Of a stretch of DNA of 64,000 nt, positions 9,973 to 20,764 are shown piece after piece. The DNA is from Euptelea pleiosperma. Its lineage: Eukaryota; Streptophyta; Magnoliopsida; Ranunculales; Eupteleaceae. The notes below the pieces were generated by a model. It did not search any database. It was not told the origin of the DNA and saw only the letters and a program-made list of their open reading frames with translations. The position numbers and the translations under genes are program-made. The first letter of the stretch is position 1. The number at the start of each line of letters is the position of its first letter. The stretch spans positions 18,646,829-18,710,828 of the forward strand of contig CM068540.1 in the NCBI GenBank assembly GCA_035048495.1, written 5' to 3'.

Positions 9973-10630
9973 GGAAAAAGGTATAATAAGGTATACCTGA
10001 CGATGGCATCAGGTAGCGCAATATTTGACCATTGAAATAACACATTTTTCAAGGGACAATGTTCGCATATTTTTAATTCTGTAAATGGTTGCAGACTAGA
10101 TTTGTCCCTCCTTGGTGGATATACACACCAAAAATCACCCTGATTGGTACTCTAGCTATTAGATTTTAGTACTTTTTAAGCCTGATTATAACCATTTTTT
10201 GCTGATTTTTGGTATGAACGTTTATAAAGGGGTGGCCTAAACCAAGGTTTAAAAGGAGCCGTATAACAGTATAACGGACGGGGGCTTTACCTTTTTCCGT
10301 TATTACGAGTTGAAATGCTCAGGAGCAAAAACGGAAAATAATGGCACTGAAATTCAAATTTTGAAACAAAAAAATGAAATAACAGCCAGTGTTTTCACAA
10401 AATTTCCCAAAAAATAATGATCGTTACATTCGTTACAACGGAAAATAACAGTCGTTATTTTAAAAGCGTTTAAAGGGAACATAACTTAACAGGGGAGGTC
10501 CGAATCCGTTATTACAACGACCATTTTTTAAACCATGGGCTAAACATCCATACGATCAGTGGGCTGTTTAACAAAAACCGCGCTACCTGACACAAAAAAA
10601 TGTGAGGTATACCTTGTTACATCACGCCCC
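9973..10630. mobile_element. M2-subfamily MITE with a nested H element
   Basis: The ends match the 6036-6410 copy (AAGGTATACCTGA at left; AGGTATACCTTGTTACATCA at right). The interior has GTGGATATACACACCAAAAA and GGTATGAACGTTTATAAAGG in common with it. An H element occupies 10243-10537. Without it the length is about 355 bp, close to the 375 bp of the intact copy. Flanks ATTTCATTA and TTTTAATTA may be a worn 9-bp TSD. Confidence 0.7.
10243..10537. mobile_element. H-family hAT-like MITE (H3), nested
   Basis: A 295-bp element runs from CAAGGTTTAAAAGG to TTTTTTAAACCATG. It is flanked by GCCTAAAC (10235-10242) and GGCTAAAC (10538-10545). Excision in silico restores GGCCTAAACATCCATACG of the M2 arm, so the H insertion is the younger event. 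Confidence 0.75.
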
Positions 10631-11205
10631 TTTTAATTAATTGTTTATTTATATTAAGATTCCGGTAACGATATGGCATCATAAAAGACTAACATGGGAA
10701 GCAGCTTGTATTATGCTCTTAACATTTTAATTAGTCCTCCAGAATGTACAGAAGAGAATGTCTAGCAAAATTTAGATTGTGTGACACATGAGGAGGTGCT
10801 ATTTATTTTTCTATTCCAAAATTATTTTTTTAATTAACCCTAACTGTAAACCCCCATTGTCTAAATGGACCCACCCCACCTCCGGCCTATACCATAATTG
10901 TGATCCACCAACTAACAACGAGATCCGACGGTCCTGATAGATTGAGTTGAATGGTCACATTTACGGTTGTGGATGGATCAGGTCAACCCATTGACTTGAC
11001 TAAGTTTTTGGGTCCAATGGATCGGGTCTGAGTCTTGGAATAGACAATATTATTTATTTTTATGTAGAATTGACAATGCGTAGGTTTTTCATTTTTTTTT
11101 CTTAGTCATGTAACACCCACATCTAATGGACAAAAAATACGTGCGGTCGAGGCCATTGATCGTTGGATTCAAGAAATCCATGGTCCACGAGGCAACAACT
11201 ATTTT
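10631..11205. other. No gene recognised
   Basis: Spacer with no family I can name. An AT-rich 10790-10850 patch is followed by ordinary sequence rich in GATCCG/GGTCC words. Confidence 0.35.
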
Positions 11206-11208
11206 ACC

Positions 11209-11412
11209 CATGGTTGAAAATCTTGGGATCAGAGGCTGGATTGGTGGGCGCCGATCCTTATCCGGATATTGTCTCACCCCAGATGACGTGAGGGTTCTTC
11301 GTGAACAGTACATCTTGGGTGAGATAACCCCATTTCAGATCATCTTGGTAGCGACCGATCCCTATCCGGATCGCCCGATCCAGAACGGGAGCGACCGAGA
11401 CTTCGAACCATG
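11209..11412. mobile_element. K-type small element with CATGGTT ends
   Basis: This stretch starts CATGGTTGAAAATCTTGGGA and ends CGAGACTTCGAACCATG, an imperfect inverted pair. The interior is rich in GGATCGG/CCGATCC words. A related sequence in the other orientation is at 14493-15052. No clear TSD, so boundaries are tentative. The CATGGTT termini resemble those of the H family. Confidence 0.4.
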
Positions 11413-11851
11413 GTTGACCTTTTGCCGTTGTTGCCACGTATCCAGTGGTCAATGGCCTCAACCTTATACTTTTTTCTCCAATTATCCGTGGGATCGGATT
11501 TTCCATTAGGTCCAGTCGATTAGGTCAAGGTCTAGGAGTTGTAATTTTTATTTTTTGGCGGAATAGACAATTTTTAGGTTTTGTTTCCTTCCCATCGAAT
11601 TGGCTCAACATTGGATGGCCCCAATCTGATCCGATATCGCTGGAATTGGATCTAAATCCATCCACGGAAACCTTATCGCAGCTAAATCAATTCTGATCCA
11701 ATCAGAACAGCCTTAGAATTCACATGTGAAGTTCAAATGACTCTAAGGGCATGTTTGGAAATCTCATATTTTCAGGGCTTAACTCAATCGTGGTCCTGAA
11801 GAACCAATTCAATGATGTAACTAATTTTTCACAAAATCCAACTTTCGTCTT
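11413..11851. other. No gene recognised
   Basis: Unassigned. It contains GGGCATGTTTGG at 11748, which looks like one end of a Tourist-type MITE, but no partner end was found. Confidence 0.35.
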
Positions 11852-11859
11852 GTTTCAAG

Positions 11860-12198
11860 CATGGTTTCAAAAATCGGCCGTTATAACGGATTCGGACCTC
11901 CCCATTGCGTTATGTACCATTAAAAGCTTAAAAATAACGGTAGTTATTTTTCTTATATAACAGCCGTCATTTTCCGTTATAATGAAAATAACGATATTTT
12001 CTGAAAAATTATGTGAAAAAGGTCCATTATTTCCATTACTTTTGTGTGTTTTGAAAATTTGAATTTCAGCGACCATTTTTTCAGTTTTTTTCCTTATTTT
12101 CCCCTTATGGCCCTTGAGAGTTACAATTCTTTATAATGGAAAAAAACGGCAACACCCTCAGCCCATTATACCGTTACAACGGCCCCTTTTAAACCTTT
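11860..12198. mobile_element. H-family hAT-like MITE (H4)
   Basis: A 339-bp element starts CATGGTTTC and ends TTTTAAACCTTT. It is flanked by perfect 8-bp GTTTCAAG at 11852-11859 and 12199-12206. The right TSD copy is also the left TSD of the next element. Confidence 0.8.
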
Positions 12199-12206
12199 GT
12201 TTCAAG

Positions 12207-13161
12207 CAATGTTTAAAAGGGCCCGCTATAACAGTATAATGGACTAGGGGTGTTACCGTTTTTTCCGTTATAGCGAATTGTAATGCTTAGGGGCAATAAC
12301 GGAAAATAATGGGAAAATAACGGAAAAATGGTGTAGGAAATCAAATTTTGAAAGTTCAAATTTGAATTTCAAAAATAGAAAATAACAGAAATAATGGCCT
12401 TTTTTCACAATTTTTCTCAGAAAAAATGGTTGTTATTTTTATTATAACGGAAAAATAACAGCAGTTATTTTCGTTATAATGGCGTTATTTTTTGTGTGTT
12501 TTAACGGTCCATAATGTAACGGGGTAGGTCCGATTCCATTATAATGGCCGTTATTTTCGTTAAAATGGCGCTATTTTTTGGGCGTTTTAACGGTCCATAA
12601 TGTAACGGGGTAGGTCCGAATCCATTATAACAGCCGTTATTTTTGTTAAAATGGCATTATTTTTTGGGCGTTTTAACGGTCATAACGTAACGGGGTAGGT
12701 CCGAATCAGTTATAACAGCCATTATTTTCGTTATAACGGCCATTTTCGTTATAAAGGGGGCCGTTTTAACGGTTAAACGGACTGGGGGCGTTACCGTTTA
12801 AACGGCCGTTAAAACGGATTGAAACGGCCAGGGGCAAAAATGGAAAAAATGGAATTAAACGGATTTTAACGGTTTTAACGAAAAAAATGGTGCTGAAATT
12901 CAAATTTTGAAATTTGCAAATTAAAAAAAATAGAATTTAACGGTTTTTAACAGAAATTAAACAGATTTTAATGGAATTAAACAGATTTAACGGCCGTTTT
13001 TTTCACAAAATTTTTCAGAATTAAACGGCTGTTTAAACGATTTTAACAGCCATTAAACAAAAAAAGCTGTTTTATTCAAAACTGACAAAACATGTTTAAA
13101 CGGTTTTAACGGGAAACGGGCTTGGGGCGTTACTGTTTAAACGGCCGTTTTTAAAACCATG
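12207..13161. mobile_element. H-family element (H5), enlarged by internal repeats
   Basis: A 955-bp element runs from CAATGTTTAAAAGG to TTTTTAAAACCATG, flanked by GTTTCAAG at 12199-12206 and 13162-13169. The first half has GTTATAACGG-type words. The second half (after about 12760) switches to TTTAAACGG-type words, as if two related elements were joined. Contains an 86-bp triplication. Confidence 0.75.
12440..12740. repeat. 86-bp tandem repeat, about 3 copies, inside H5
   Basis: The phrase TTAACGGTCC begins at 12501, 12587 and 12673, the last slightly altered. Each unit contains AACGGGGTAGGTCCGA and ends in an ATAACGGCCGTTATTT-type word. The unit is an expansion of the normal right end of an H element. 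Confidence 0.75.
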
Positions 13162-13169
13162 GTTTCAAG

Positions 13170-13697
13170 TACAAAAAACCTAAAAAAACGAGGCTTGCGA
13201 AACACAGGCTAGAAGGACCATATCCAGACTGGCAAGACAGGCCCAATTTTTGGGGATCGGTTAGACAAATTCGGAGTGTGGTTGGGGGTTAGTAGAGAGC
13301 GAAAAAGTCATGAAAATAACGGGTTTGGCTTGGTGTGAAAGATGTATTTGTTAGGTGGAATAATGTGAACAACTACTAAGGTTTGTTCAAATAATAATAA
13401 TATTTTGAAAATGAAATCTGACGTTTGGGGGACAAACAGAGAAAGGAATATTTAATAGAGGAATTCACAGAATAGAAAAGACTGTTGATGGACAAAAGCT
13501 GGTTTCACGAGACGACGTTGTTTCCAAAGTCAATTGCCCTTCCTCGTGCTTGTGACCGTTTCAGCTTTCCTTGAACCTTCTCTTTCATTTCTTTAAAAAA
13601 CCTTTGGCTGGACTTTTGTGTCCGTGACAACGACACTGATCAAGCTGTGCTCTTGACCATATCCACACAATCAAACTTTCTCGTAGTTTCCATCGTG
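13170..13697. other. No gene recognised
   Basis: Unique-looking spacer between H elements. Short frames only; no motif, splice structure or RNA gene seen. Confidence 0.4.
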
Positions 13698-13705
13698 CTT
13701 CCAAG

Positions 13706-14492
13706 CAAGGTTTAAAGGGGTCCGTTATAACGGTATGACGGACTGGGGGCGTTACTGTTTTTCCATTATAACGAAAAAAACGCTCAGTTGCAAAAACGGG
13801 AAAGAAATAGAATATAACGGATATAACGGAAAAATGGTACTGAAATTCAAATTTTGAATTTTAAATTTTTAAAAAGGAAAAGAAAAAACAGAATATAATG
13901 GAAGAAAACGAAAATAATAGCTGTTTTTTCCACAAAATTTTCAAGAAAATAGCGGTCGTTATTGTCGTTATAACGGAAAATAATGGCCGTTATTTTTGTT
14001 ATAACAGCCGTTATTTTCTGGGCGTTTTAACGGTCGATAACGTAACGGGGTAGGTCGTAATCCGTTATAACGGCCGTTATTTTCGTTATAACGGCCATTT
14101 TTTAAACCTTGGTTTAAAGGAGGCCTTTTTAACGGTATAACGGACTGGGGGCGTTGCCGTTAAAACCGCTAAAACGGATTGAAACGGCCAGTGGCAAAAA
14201 TGAAGAAAAAGGGATTTTAACGTTTTTAATGGAAAAACAGAAAAAATGGTGCTGAAATTCAAAATTTGAAATTTGAAGTTTAAAATTGAAAATTTCAAAA
14301 ATGGAAAAAAAAATGAAATTTATAGAAAAATAACGGAATTTAATGGCTTTTTTTTTCACAATTATTTTCTAAATTTAACGGCCTTTAAATGGTTTTAACG
14401 GCCGTTAAATTCAAAGCGTCAAAATGGGTTTTAACAATTTTTATGGTAACGGGCTTGGGGCGTTACTTTAAACGGCCGTATTTAAAACCATG
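13706..14492. mobile_element. H-family tandem composite (H6)
   Basis: Two H units lie head-to-tail: 13706-14111 (GTTATAACGG type) and about 14112-14492 (TTTAACGG type). They share an AACCTTGGTTTAAA junction. The outer flanks are CTTCCAAG (13698-13705) and GTTCCAAG (14493-14500), an 8-bp TSD with one mismatch, so the pair probably moved as one unit or formed by insertion of one end into another. Confidence 0.65.
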
Positions 14493-15052
14493 GTTCCAAG
14501 TCTCCGGATCGGATGCCATATCGGTGGGCCCCAATCCTGATCCGAATCGGTCCAATCTAGAATGAGATCGGCGCATCTCGTTCGAGACAACATGAGACTT
14601 CTTTAGGAACCGGATCCGCGCGAGGCAATTTTAACTATACCTTATACAGCAATTGAACCGTCCAAATCAGTGCACGGGTGGTGGACCATAGGGGTATCGA
14701 TGGGTCGGTTTCGGTACAGGTATCAATGACACAGAACTAAATATGTTTTATATGATGGTTTTGGGTCCTATCGATTCTGGTTTCACTATTGAAGTCGGTT
14801 GTGGTCATAAAAAAATTGATAAATACCTAGTTCCTTTGTTTGGTTCGAAGTCTCGGCCGGGCAATCCGGACGGGATCGACAGGCACCGATTCATTTCATT
14901 TCGGGATTGTTTTGCCCGAGAGATGTACTGTTCCATGAAGAAACCTAACGTCGTCTCAAACAAGACGGTCTGAGACAGTGATGGATCGGACTGATCCGGA
15001 TCGGAATCAGCCCCCACCGATCCAGCCTCCGATCCCAAGACTTTAAATCATG
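14493..15052. mobile_element. K-type element, opposite orientation to 11209-11412
   Basis: The left end GTTCCAAGTCTCCGGATCGG and right end CCGATCCCAAGACTTTAAAT are an imperfect inverted pair. The interior is full of GATCCGG/TCGGTGG words. The H6 composite sits at its left end and may have inserted into it. Exact termini uncertain. Confidence 0.4.
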
Positions 15053-15072
15053 GGTACGCCTGTGGTATAAAA

Positions 15073-15357
15073 CGAGGTTTAAAAAATGACCATTATAACA
15101 GATTCGGACTTCCCCCGTTATGTTACTTACCATTTAAATGCCCAGAATATAATGGTCGTTGCCGTGACAATGAAAATAACTGCCTTTTTTTTTATTTTTG
15201 GTTTTTTCTGTTTTTGAAATTCAAAATTTGAATTTCAGCGCCAATATTTTCCAGTTAATTTTTGTTTTCACCCCTCAGCTTTTTTTCTCGCTATAACGGA
15301 AAAAACGATAACACCCCCAGTCCATTATACCGTTATAACGGCCCCCTTTAAACCTTG
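15073..15357. mobile_element. H-family hAT-like MITE (H7)
   Basis: A 285-bp element starts CGAGGTTTAAAA and ends CTTTAAACCTTG, with a perfect 8-bp TSD GTATAAAA (15065-15072, 15358-15365). Interior as in H2. Confidence 0.8.
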
Positions 15358-15469
15358 GTATAAAAAACATAAGAAAAAAGAAAATAAAAATAATGACTTG
15401 CATGCATAAATTAAGAAAACAAATTAACATATTTAGATCAGATAATTGTAACCGTTGATTTATTTTTTG

Positions 15470-15880
15470 AATAGTTCATGATTTTATTCTCCTTATCATC
15501 GGAAAAAGTGGATGGTTGTATTCATCCGATTGGTTTGTTTTGAAGCAAGAAATAACCGTTGTGGGTCCTTACGGTCAAGCATCTCGTGAGGCAAGAGTAG
15601 GGGTGAATGGATGATCCCTATTCTTTTGCTCTTGTCATTTTTGCTTTATTTTTGGTTGCCTCTTAAGCAGGCAAGTGCCTTCTTCACTTGAAGCTTGCCC
15701 CGACTTCTTTTCTCTGCACGGTCGCTCCATAGCAAGAGATCTTTTGGCTGACCCAATCAGCTGGACCATGGAGCACTGTTGGACACAGGAGCGTGTGCAC
15801 CCAATCAGGTGCCGCCATACATACATGGCAGCGAGACGTACGTGCTTTTACAAGAACAATGCATTTTCACTTGATAGTTG
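15470..15880. repeat. Dispersed repeat R, copy without the M insertion
   Basis: This stretch matches 26445-26772 plus 27098-27180 and 36440-36786 plus 37147-37190/37601-37650. Landmarks are AAAAAGTGGATGGTTG, TTTTTGGTTGCCTC and TGTTGGACACAGGA. It lacks the M element present at TGTTGGACACAGGA in the two other copies, so it preserves the empty site (15779-15805). Function of R unknown; short frames are not conserved between copies. Confidence 0.65.
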
Positions 15881-16400
15881 CCAAATCCGTATCTGTACCG
15901 ATTTGGCTGTATCGTTATGCACACTTTGGAACATATGTGCGGCCATATCTTTCGTATCCATTGCACATTTTGGTACATACTAGTGTTATTGACCCGCACT
16001 AAGGTCGGTAAAATAAGAAAATAAAAAATATAATTAATAGAAATGTAAAATAAAATTAAGTATGAGAAATGATAATGATGATGTCGAATATGTTGAGAAG
16101 AAGGCACAGTAAAAATTAAATTTTATATGAAAATAAGTTTTTTGACATGTAAAATTATATCTATACTTGTATAATGCCAATAAATAAAATTATGCCCAAT
16201 GAAATAAAATTATATCTTGTTATTTTTTCGCTAAGACTTTTTTATATGCCCAATAAAGTATATATAATTTTTTTTGTGGTCAAAGGAGGTACAGGGGATT
16301 TCTACTACTGGCACACTGCTCAAAGGAGGAAATCTACCTGTGTGAGTTTGACCCCACGACCTCTCGAAAGAGGAGGATACACACCAACCATTTGAGCTGC
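15881..16400. other. AT-rich spacer, no gene recognised
   Basis: Low-complexity AT sequence leads into the LINE. Nothing else supportable. Confidence 0.35.
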
Positions 16401-16436
16401 CATGCCCTATGAAGTAAAATTCACATTTTCATTGCT

Positions 16437-17286
16437 TAACTTGAACCTTTGCGTCAGGAGGATATTGCTGATATCCTTAAGAATTATGAAGATGATGTTT
16501 TCGCTACTGATGATGAGAATGAAAGACGTGTTTGGCTTCACCCCAACGATTGTAATTTTAAAATCAAATCTGCTTATGACATTTATAGATCAAAGAACCA
16601 ATTGTAGCACCTAGCTAAGTGGGTTTGGCATAAGGATGTGCCTAGCAAAATTTAGCTTTTTGTGTGGAAACTGGTCCAAGGTGTCATTCCAGTGGACTCG
16701 GTGCTATAGAAGAGTTATGTCACCATGGCCTCTCGTTGTCCTTGTTACTCGTCTCCTAATACTGAGAATATCAAACGCTTGTTCGTGGATAACGAGTTAG
16801 CTAGAGCCGTATGGGAGCCTTTTAAGCATTTCTTATAGGTAAATCTGCGCAATTGTGTAGAGATTAGTGCCATTTTGCGTAAATGGTGCACCATTATTTC
16901 TTGTCATTCGCAAGTGGAAATTCTTCACATCATCACCTTAATCATGGTGATTTTTTTGGAGATTTGATTGGAGAGGAATAAACGCAAGTATGAGGGGAAG
17001 GATACAAATATTAATTTTATTAGAAAGAAAGTTTATAGTTGGATTAGGGACATCAACTCCACCATCTCACCGACGAAGCCTAATGATCATCACCTTAATT
17101 GTATTATTGAGAAGCTTCAGTTGATAGAGTTTAAATTCCCGTCTAGAAGAGCTACGATCGTGTATTGGAAGAAGTCGAATTTTAATGATGTAGCTTTGAA
17201 TGTGGATGACGCACCCTCTAGCCAAAACATTGCGAGTAGTTGTTGTGTTATTAGAGATCATAACGGCAGCTTTCTTATGACATTTC
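16437..17286 (+). pseudogene. L1-type LINE 3' part: zinc-binding and RNase H domains (5' piece)
   Basis: A broken frame reads the C-terminal region of plant non-LTR retrotransposon ORF2. First comes the zf-RVT-like stretch (RRVW, then KIKSAYDIYR, WVWHKDVPSK, and a Cys-rich SRCPCYSSP). Then comes the start of the RNase H-like domain (ALNVDDAP and CCVIRDHNGSFLMTF). Several in-frame stops (for example near 16605, 16651 and 16709) show it is dead. The RNase H domain is cut at 17286 by a solo LTR and resumes at 20107. Confidence 0.7.
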
Positions 17287-20106
17287 TGTAATATCCTGAA
17301 CTTTCGTTCTAGGGTATTATGGCAAATTCATCTAATAATGAAAACCTGAAACTTCTTCAGACTTATATTATTATTTTTATAGTTAAATTTCATATTTGAG
17401 TATGTATGTTTAATTTGGTTTCATTCTGACAATTTTAAAAAATTTGCTATTTTTGAAACTCACTCTTTAGAAAAATTCCTACTAAGAATAATGAACTATA
17501 ATTTACAGGGGATTTTTTCTTTCCCCAACTAATATTCCAGAACTTTTATAAAAAAATTATTTTGTGGGCCCGAGACACAAAAAATATTCATATTTTACCA
17601 TTCCCAACTTACACGAGAAATTTATAACCTTTCTTGAAACATAATAACCTTAGCGGGACATTTTGGGAGATTTTAACAAAAATAATATTTTCGTAATTTT
17701 TAAACTTTTCTACCATTTTTATTAAAAAAAAATAATATTTAATAATATTTTATTTATTTAATAAGAGTGTAGGACCCGCGAATCACTTTCGAATCATTCC
17801 GATGTCATTTGACACTTTTCCAGGGCTTTTAACGTTTTTATGATTTATGTGTGTGACATGTGTCAATACCTTATTGTATGAACTTTTAAATTATATAATA
17901 TAGTTTAATTGAATCAATGAATAATTATTTGTGTTATGACTGTTGGATGAGCCCGTATGGCCAATCTAAAGGCCTTTTGAGCTTAATAATAATCTTCGAT
18001 GAAACCTAATTGATAAATATGGGCCGTGGCCCATTTCTAACCCATTAGTAATATAAAATATAAGTTTTTGAGGGTTGAAAAATCATTCATTTGATAGTTA
18101 CGAATTTCATTAAAATAGAAATCATAATCCTTCCCTAAACCTATTTGTGAAAACCTTAAAGCTTTAGAAGCCTTCACAAACCCAAACTCAATTAAAGAAT
18201 AGATAAATCTCTATTAAATCTTCATCTGGGCATCGATCGCACTCGAGCGAGAAGGGAGAATTGATGGGGACTCCGATTAGAAGAACATGACGACTTTCAA
18301 ATTTGAAGAAACTTTCAATTTTTATTGAAGTTTAAGAAACCTTAAGGTAAGTGTGCTTGGTTTATCCTATGCTTGTTCTTCTCAAGTTATTGCTTTTCAT
18401 TCATTATATAATGGTATATCTTCACTATAAATTAATTTGTACATGATTTAATATATTTTTATTGAGTTGATCATTGTTTGGTGTCCATAATAGATAGTCA
18501 TTCTTTAAAATTTTTGTGGTACTTTTAGGATTTAAATATTTTTATAATTATTTTTATATTTATTTTTTCTATAAACCTATGTGAATCTATTTTTCAGATC
18601 CATTGATTTTATATTTTTAAGATATGTATTTATTTATTTGTAATTTTTCTAAGGTATTGACCTTTTCTGTAAAACTCAGAATTTCAGATTTTATGCATTC
18701 TACTTCTTTAAGAATTTCGACTTCGATTTTAAAAATAAATATTTTTAAATTTATTTTTCATATAAACCTCAGTGAATATAGTCTTCAAATCCACTGAGTT
18801 TATATTTTTCTAATTTATATTTATTTAGTTATGATTTTTATAAGAAAATAAGTTTTCTGTGAATTACCTATTTCTTGAATTTTAGACTCTTAATGGCCTT
18901 GAAAACTCTTAGTGGTTCGGTCATAACTTATTGATTATTAAGAGTTTTAACCCTTGTTGTTTGACTAAACCCTACATAGTTTGACCTATACTTATATGCA
19001 TAGGGATCTCACACATGTGTCTTTGATCTCTCATAGAGTTCGGCCAAGTGTCTTGGATCTCTTTTTAGGGTTCAACCTTGTGTCATGGATCTCTCATAGG
19101 GTTCGGCCATGGTGTGTTAAATTCTCTTGCGATTTTTATTTATATTGTTCATCTATGTTGATCGTGACATTCGTTGATTGTTACATGTTATTCATGTTTA
19201 ACTCTAATTCATTTCCATATTATCGCTTTTAATGATCATATGTTCATTTTATATTTTTATTTAAATGTTAAATACATGTTTGCTTATGTCATGTAACCCT
19301 AGTAATATCTTATTATCATACCATGATCATCACGTCATTTCATATAAGGGGTGCATAAGGAAACGGGGTTAAAGTATATTATATATATTTATATTGGTTT
19401 TATCAATTAATCAGGGTTCGGTACGGCCCCAGACGTTATTAAATCCTGCAGATGGGTCGATGAGACCGCTTCTAGTGCGGAAAGGAGATGGAGACCCTAT
19501 GTGGTTATGGGTAATAGTTATATTTGCATTCTGTACTCACTTGCATTTACCCTCATTTTCATGTTCTCTTTATTATTTATGATTGAGATGCATATCTTGG
19601 TTAAAAACTTGTATAGTATAACATCATACCATGCACACTGTTGTATTACTGGGCCTCGGCTCACAATGCTATACCGATACTATTTTCAGATTTTGAGAAA
19701 CCGAGTACGTGAGATGATTTTGAGACGGAAGACTCCGGTGCATTCGAGGAGATCAGTGAGGATTTGGGAGTCGATCCCACACTTTAGAAGACTTTATTTT
19801 GATTGTTTTAAAATATTGGTTATTTATTTTCACGGGCATGTAAACTTTTGATTAAGAGCATGTTCTCACCTCTTTCTCTTCACACTTAGTAGATTGATTG
19901 AATTATTTGAATTATGAATTATTTGAATTATTCGTTTTCTACATCTAGACTTTTTTTTTTCTTAGCGGGTTTTCGAATGAACCTTAGTAGTCTAATTGAC
20001 TTAATTGGACCACTAAGGGACATTCATGGATCACTTCTGGGTTCGGGTACAGGTCGATCCATGAATTTTCAAGTCATATCTGGGTATTCGAATTCAGGGC
20101 GTGACA
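17287..20106. mobile_element. 2.8-kb solo LTR (Ty3/gypsy Del/Tekay-like) inside the LINE
   Basis: It begins TGTAATATCC and ends GGGCGTGACA, a TG...CA pair with imperfect inverted ends. The flanks are ATTTC (17282-17286) and CTTTC (20107-20111), a 5-bp TSD with one mismatch. Joining the flanks restores the LINE RNase H reading. Length and TGTNAYRCCC-type ends resemble LTRs of Del/Tekay chromoviruses; this lineage is inference. At about 18990-19115 it contains three degenerate copies of a GTCTTGGATCTCTCATAGGG-type unit. No internal domain or second LTR present. Confidence 0.75.
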
Positions 20107-20625
20107 CTTTCATTCATTCTATGGAGAGGGAACTAACAACTTAGTCGAGTTGTGGACCATTCTAGATGGGCTTAAGTTTAGCATTTACAAAGTTAGTATT
20201 CAGTCTAACTCGAAGCTTGTGATGTCTTGAATCACTAAACCTGCGATTATACCTTTGCACCTCAAATCTTAATGGTGGAAAGTCATGGATATCTTGAAAG
20301 AATTTGAGTATTCTATCATGCATATCCATCGAGAGTCGAATGCATTGGTGGACTACATGGCCCAGAATGGGTTACTTGCTAGATCATACATAGAATTTAT
20401 AGACAATGACCCTCTGAGACTTGTTGGGTTTCTTCAGCTAAACAAGATGTGTACGCCTTACATTAGAGTTCAGTTCTATTTTTCCTTATTGTATTGTGTT
20501 GCTCTTTTTCTTTTATTTCAAGACCTTTTTTAACATTTGGAGAGATCAGGTTTTTACGTCCCCCTATTTAGGTGTCTTTTTTTCATTAAAAAAATATAAA
20601 AAAAATAAAAAATAAAAAAGGTGGT
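20107..20625 (+). pseudogene. L1-type LINE 3' part: rest of RNase H, 3' UTR and A-rich tail
   Basis: After the LTR the frame resumes with GEGTNNLVELWTILDGLKF, then SNSKLVMS, and HIHRESNALVDYMAQNG, the hallmarks of the RNase H domain of plant LINEs (Asp/Glu-rich core and HxxRExNxxxD). A 3' UTR follows (about 20470-20588), then an A-rich tail at 20589-20621. Element length upstream is truncated; no intact RT seen. Confidence 0.7.
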
Positions 20626-20764
20626 ATGTATTAATCCGAAAAATGCTCCACATACTCAATTTGTATCAACAACTGTTGACTTGCCTTTTGGGTTCAGTTT
20701 TGCTCGTTGATGGCTATGTGAGCCAAGTGGCACAGTCTTAGACTTAGAGACCAATGATGGTAAG

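Noticed and set aside
11748..11765. Tourist-type MITE end GGGCATGTTTGG
   Set aside because: No matching inverted end with TWA duplication could be found, so it may be chance.
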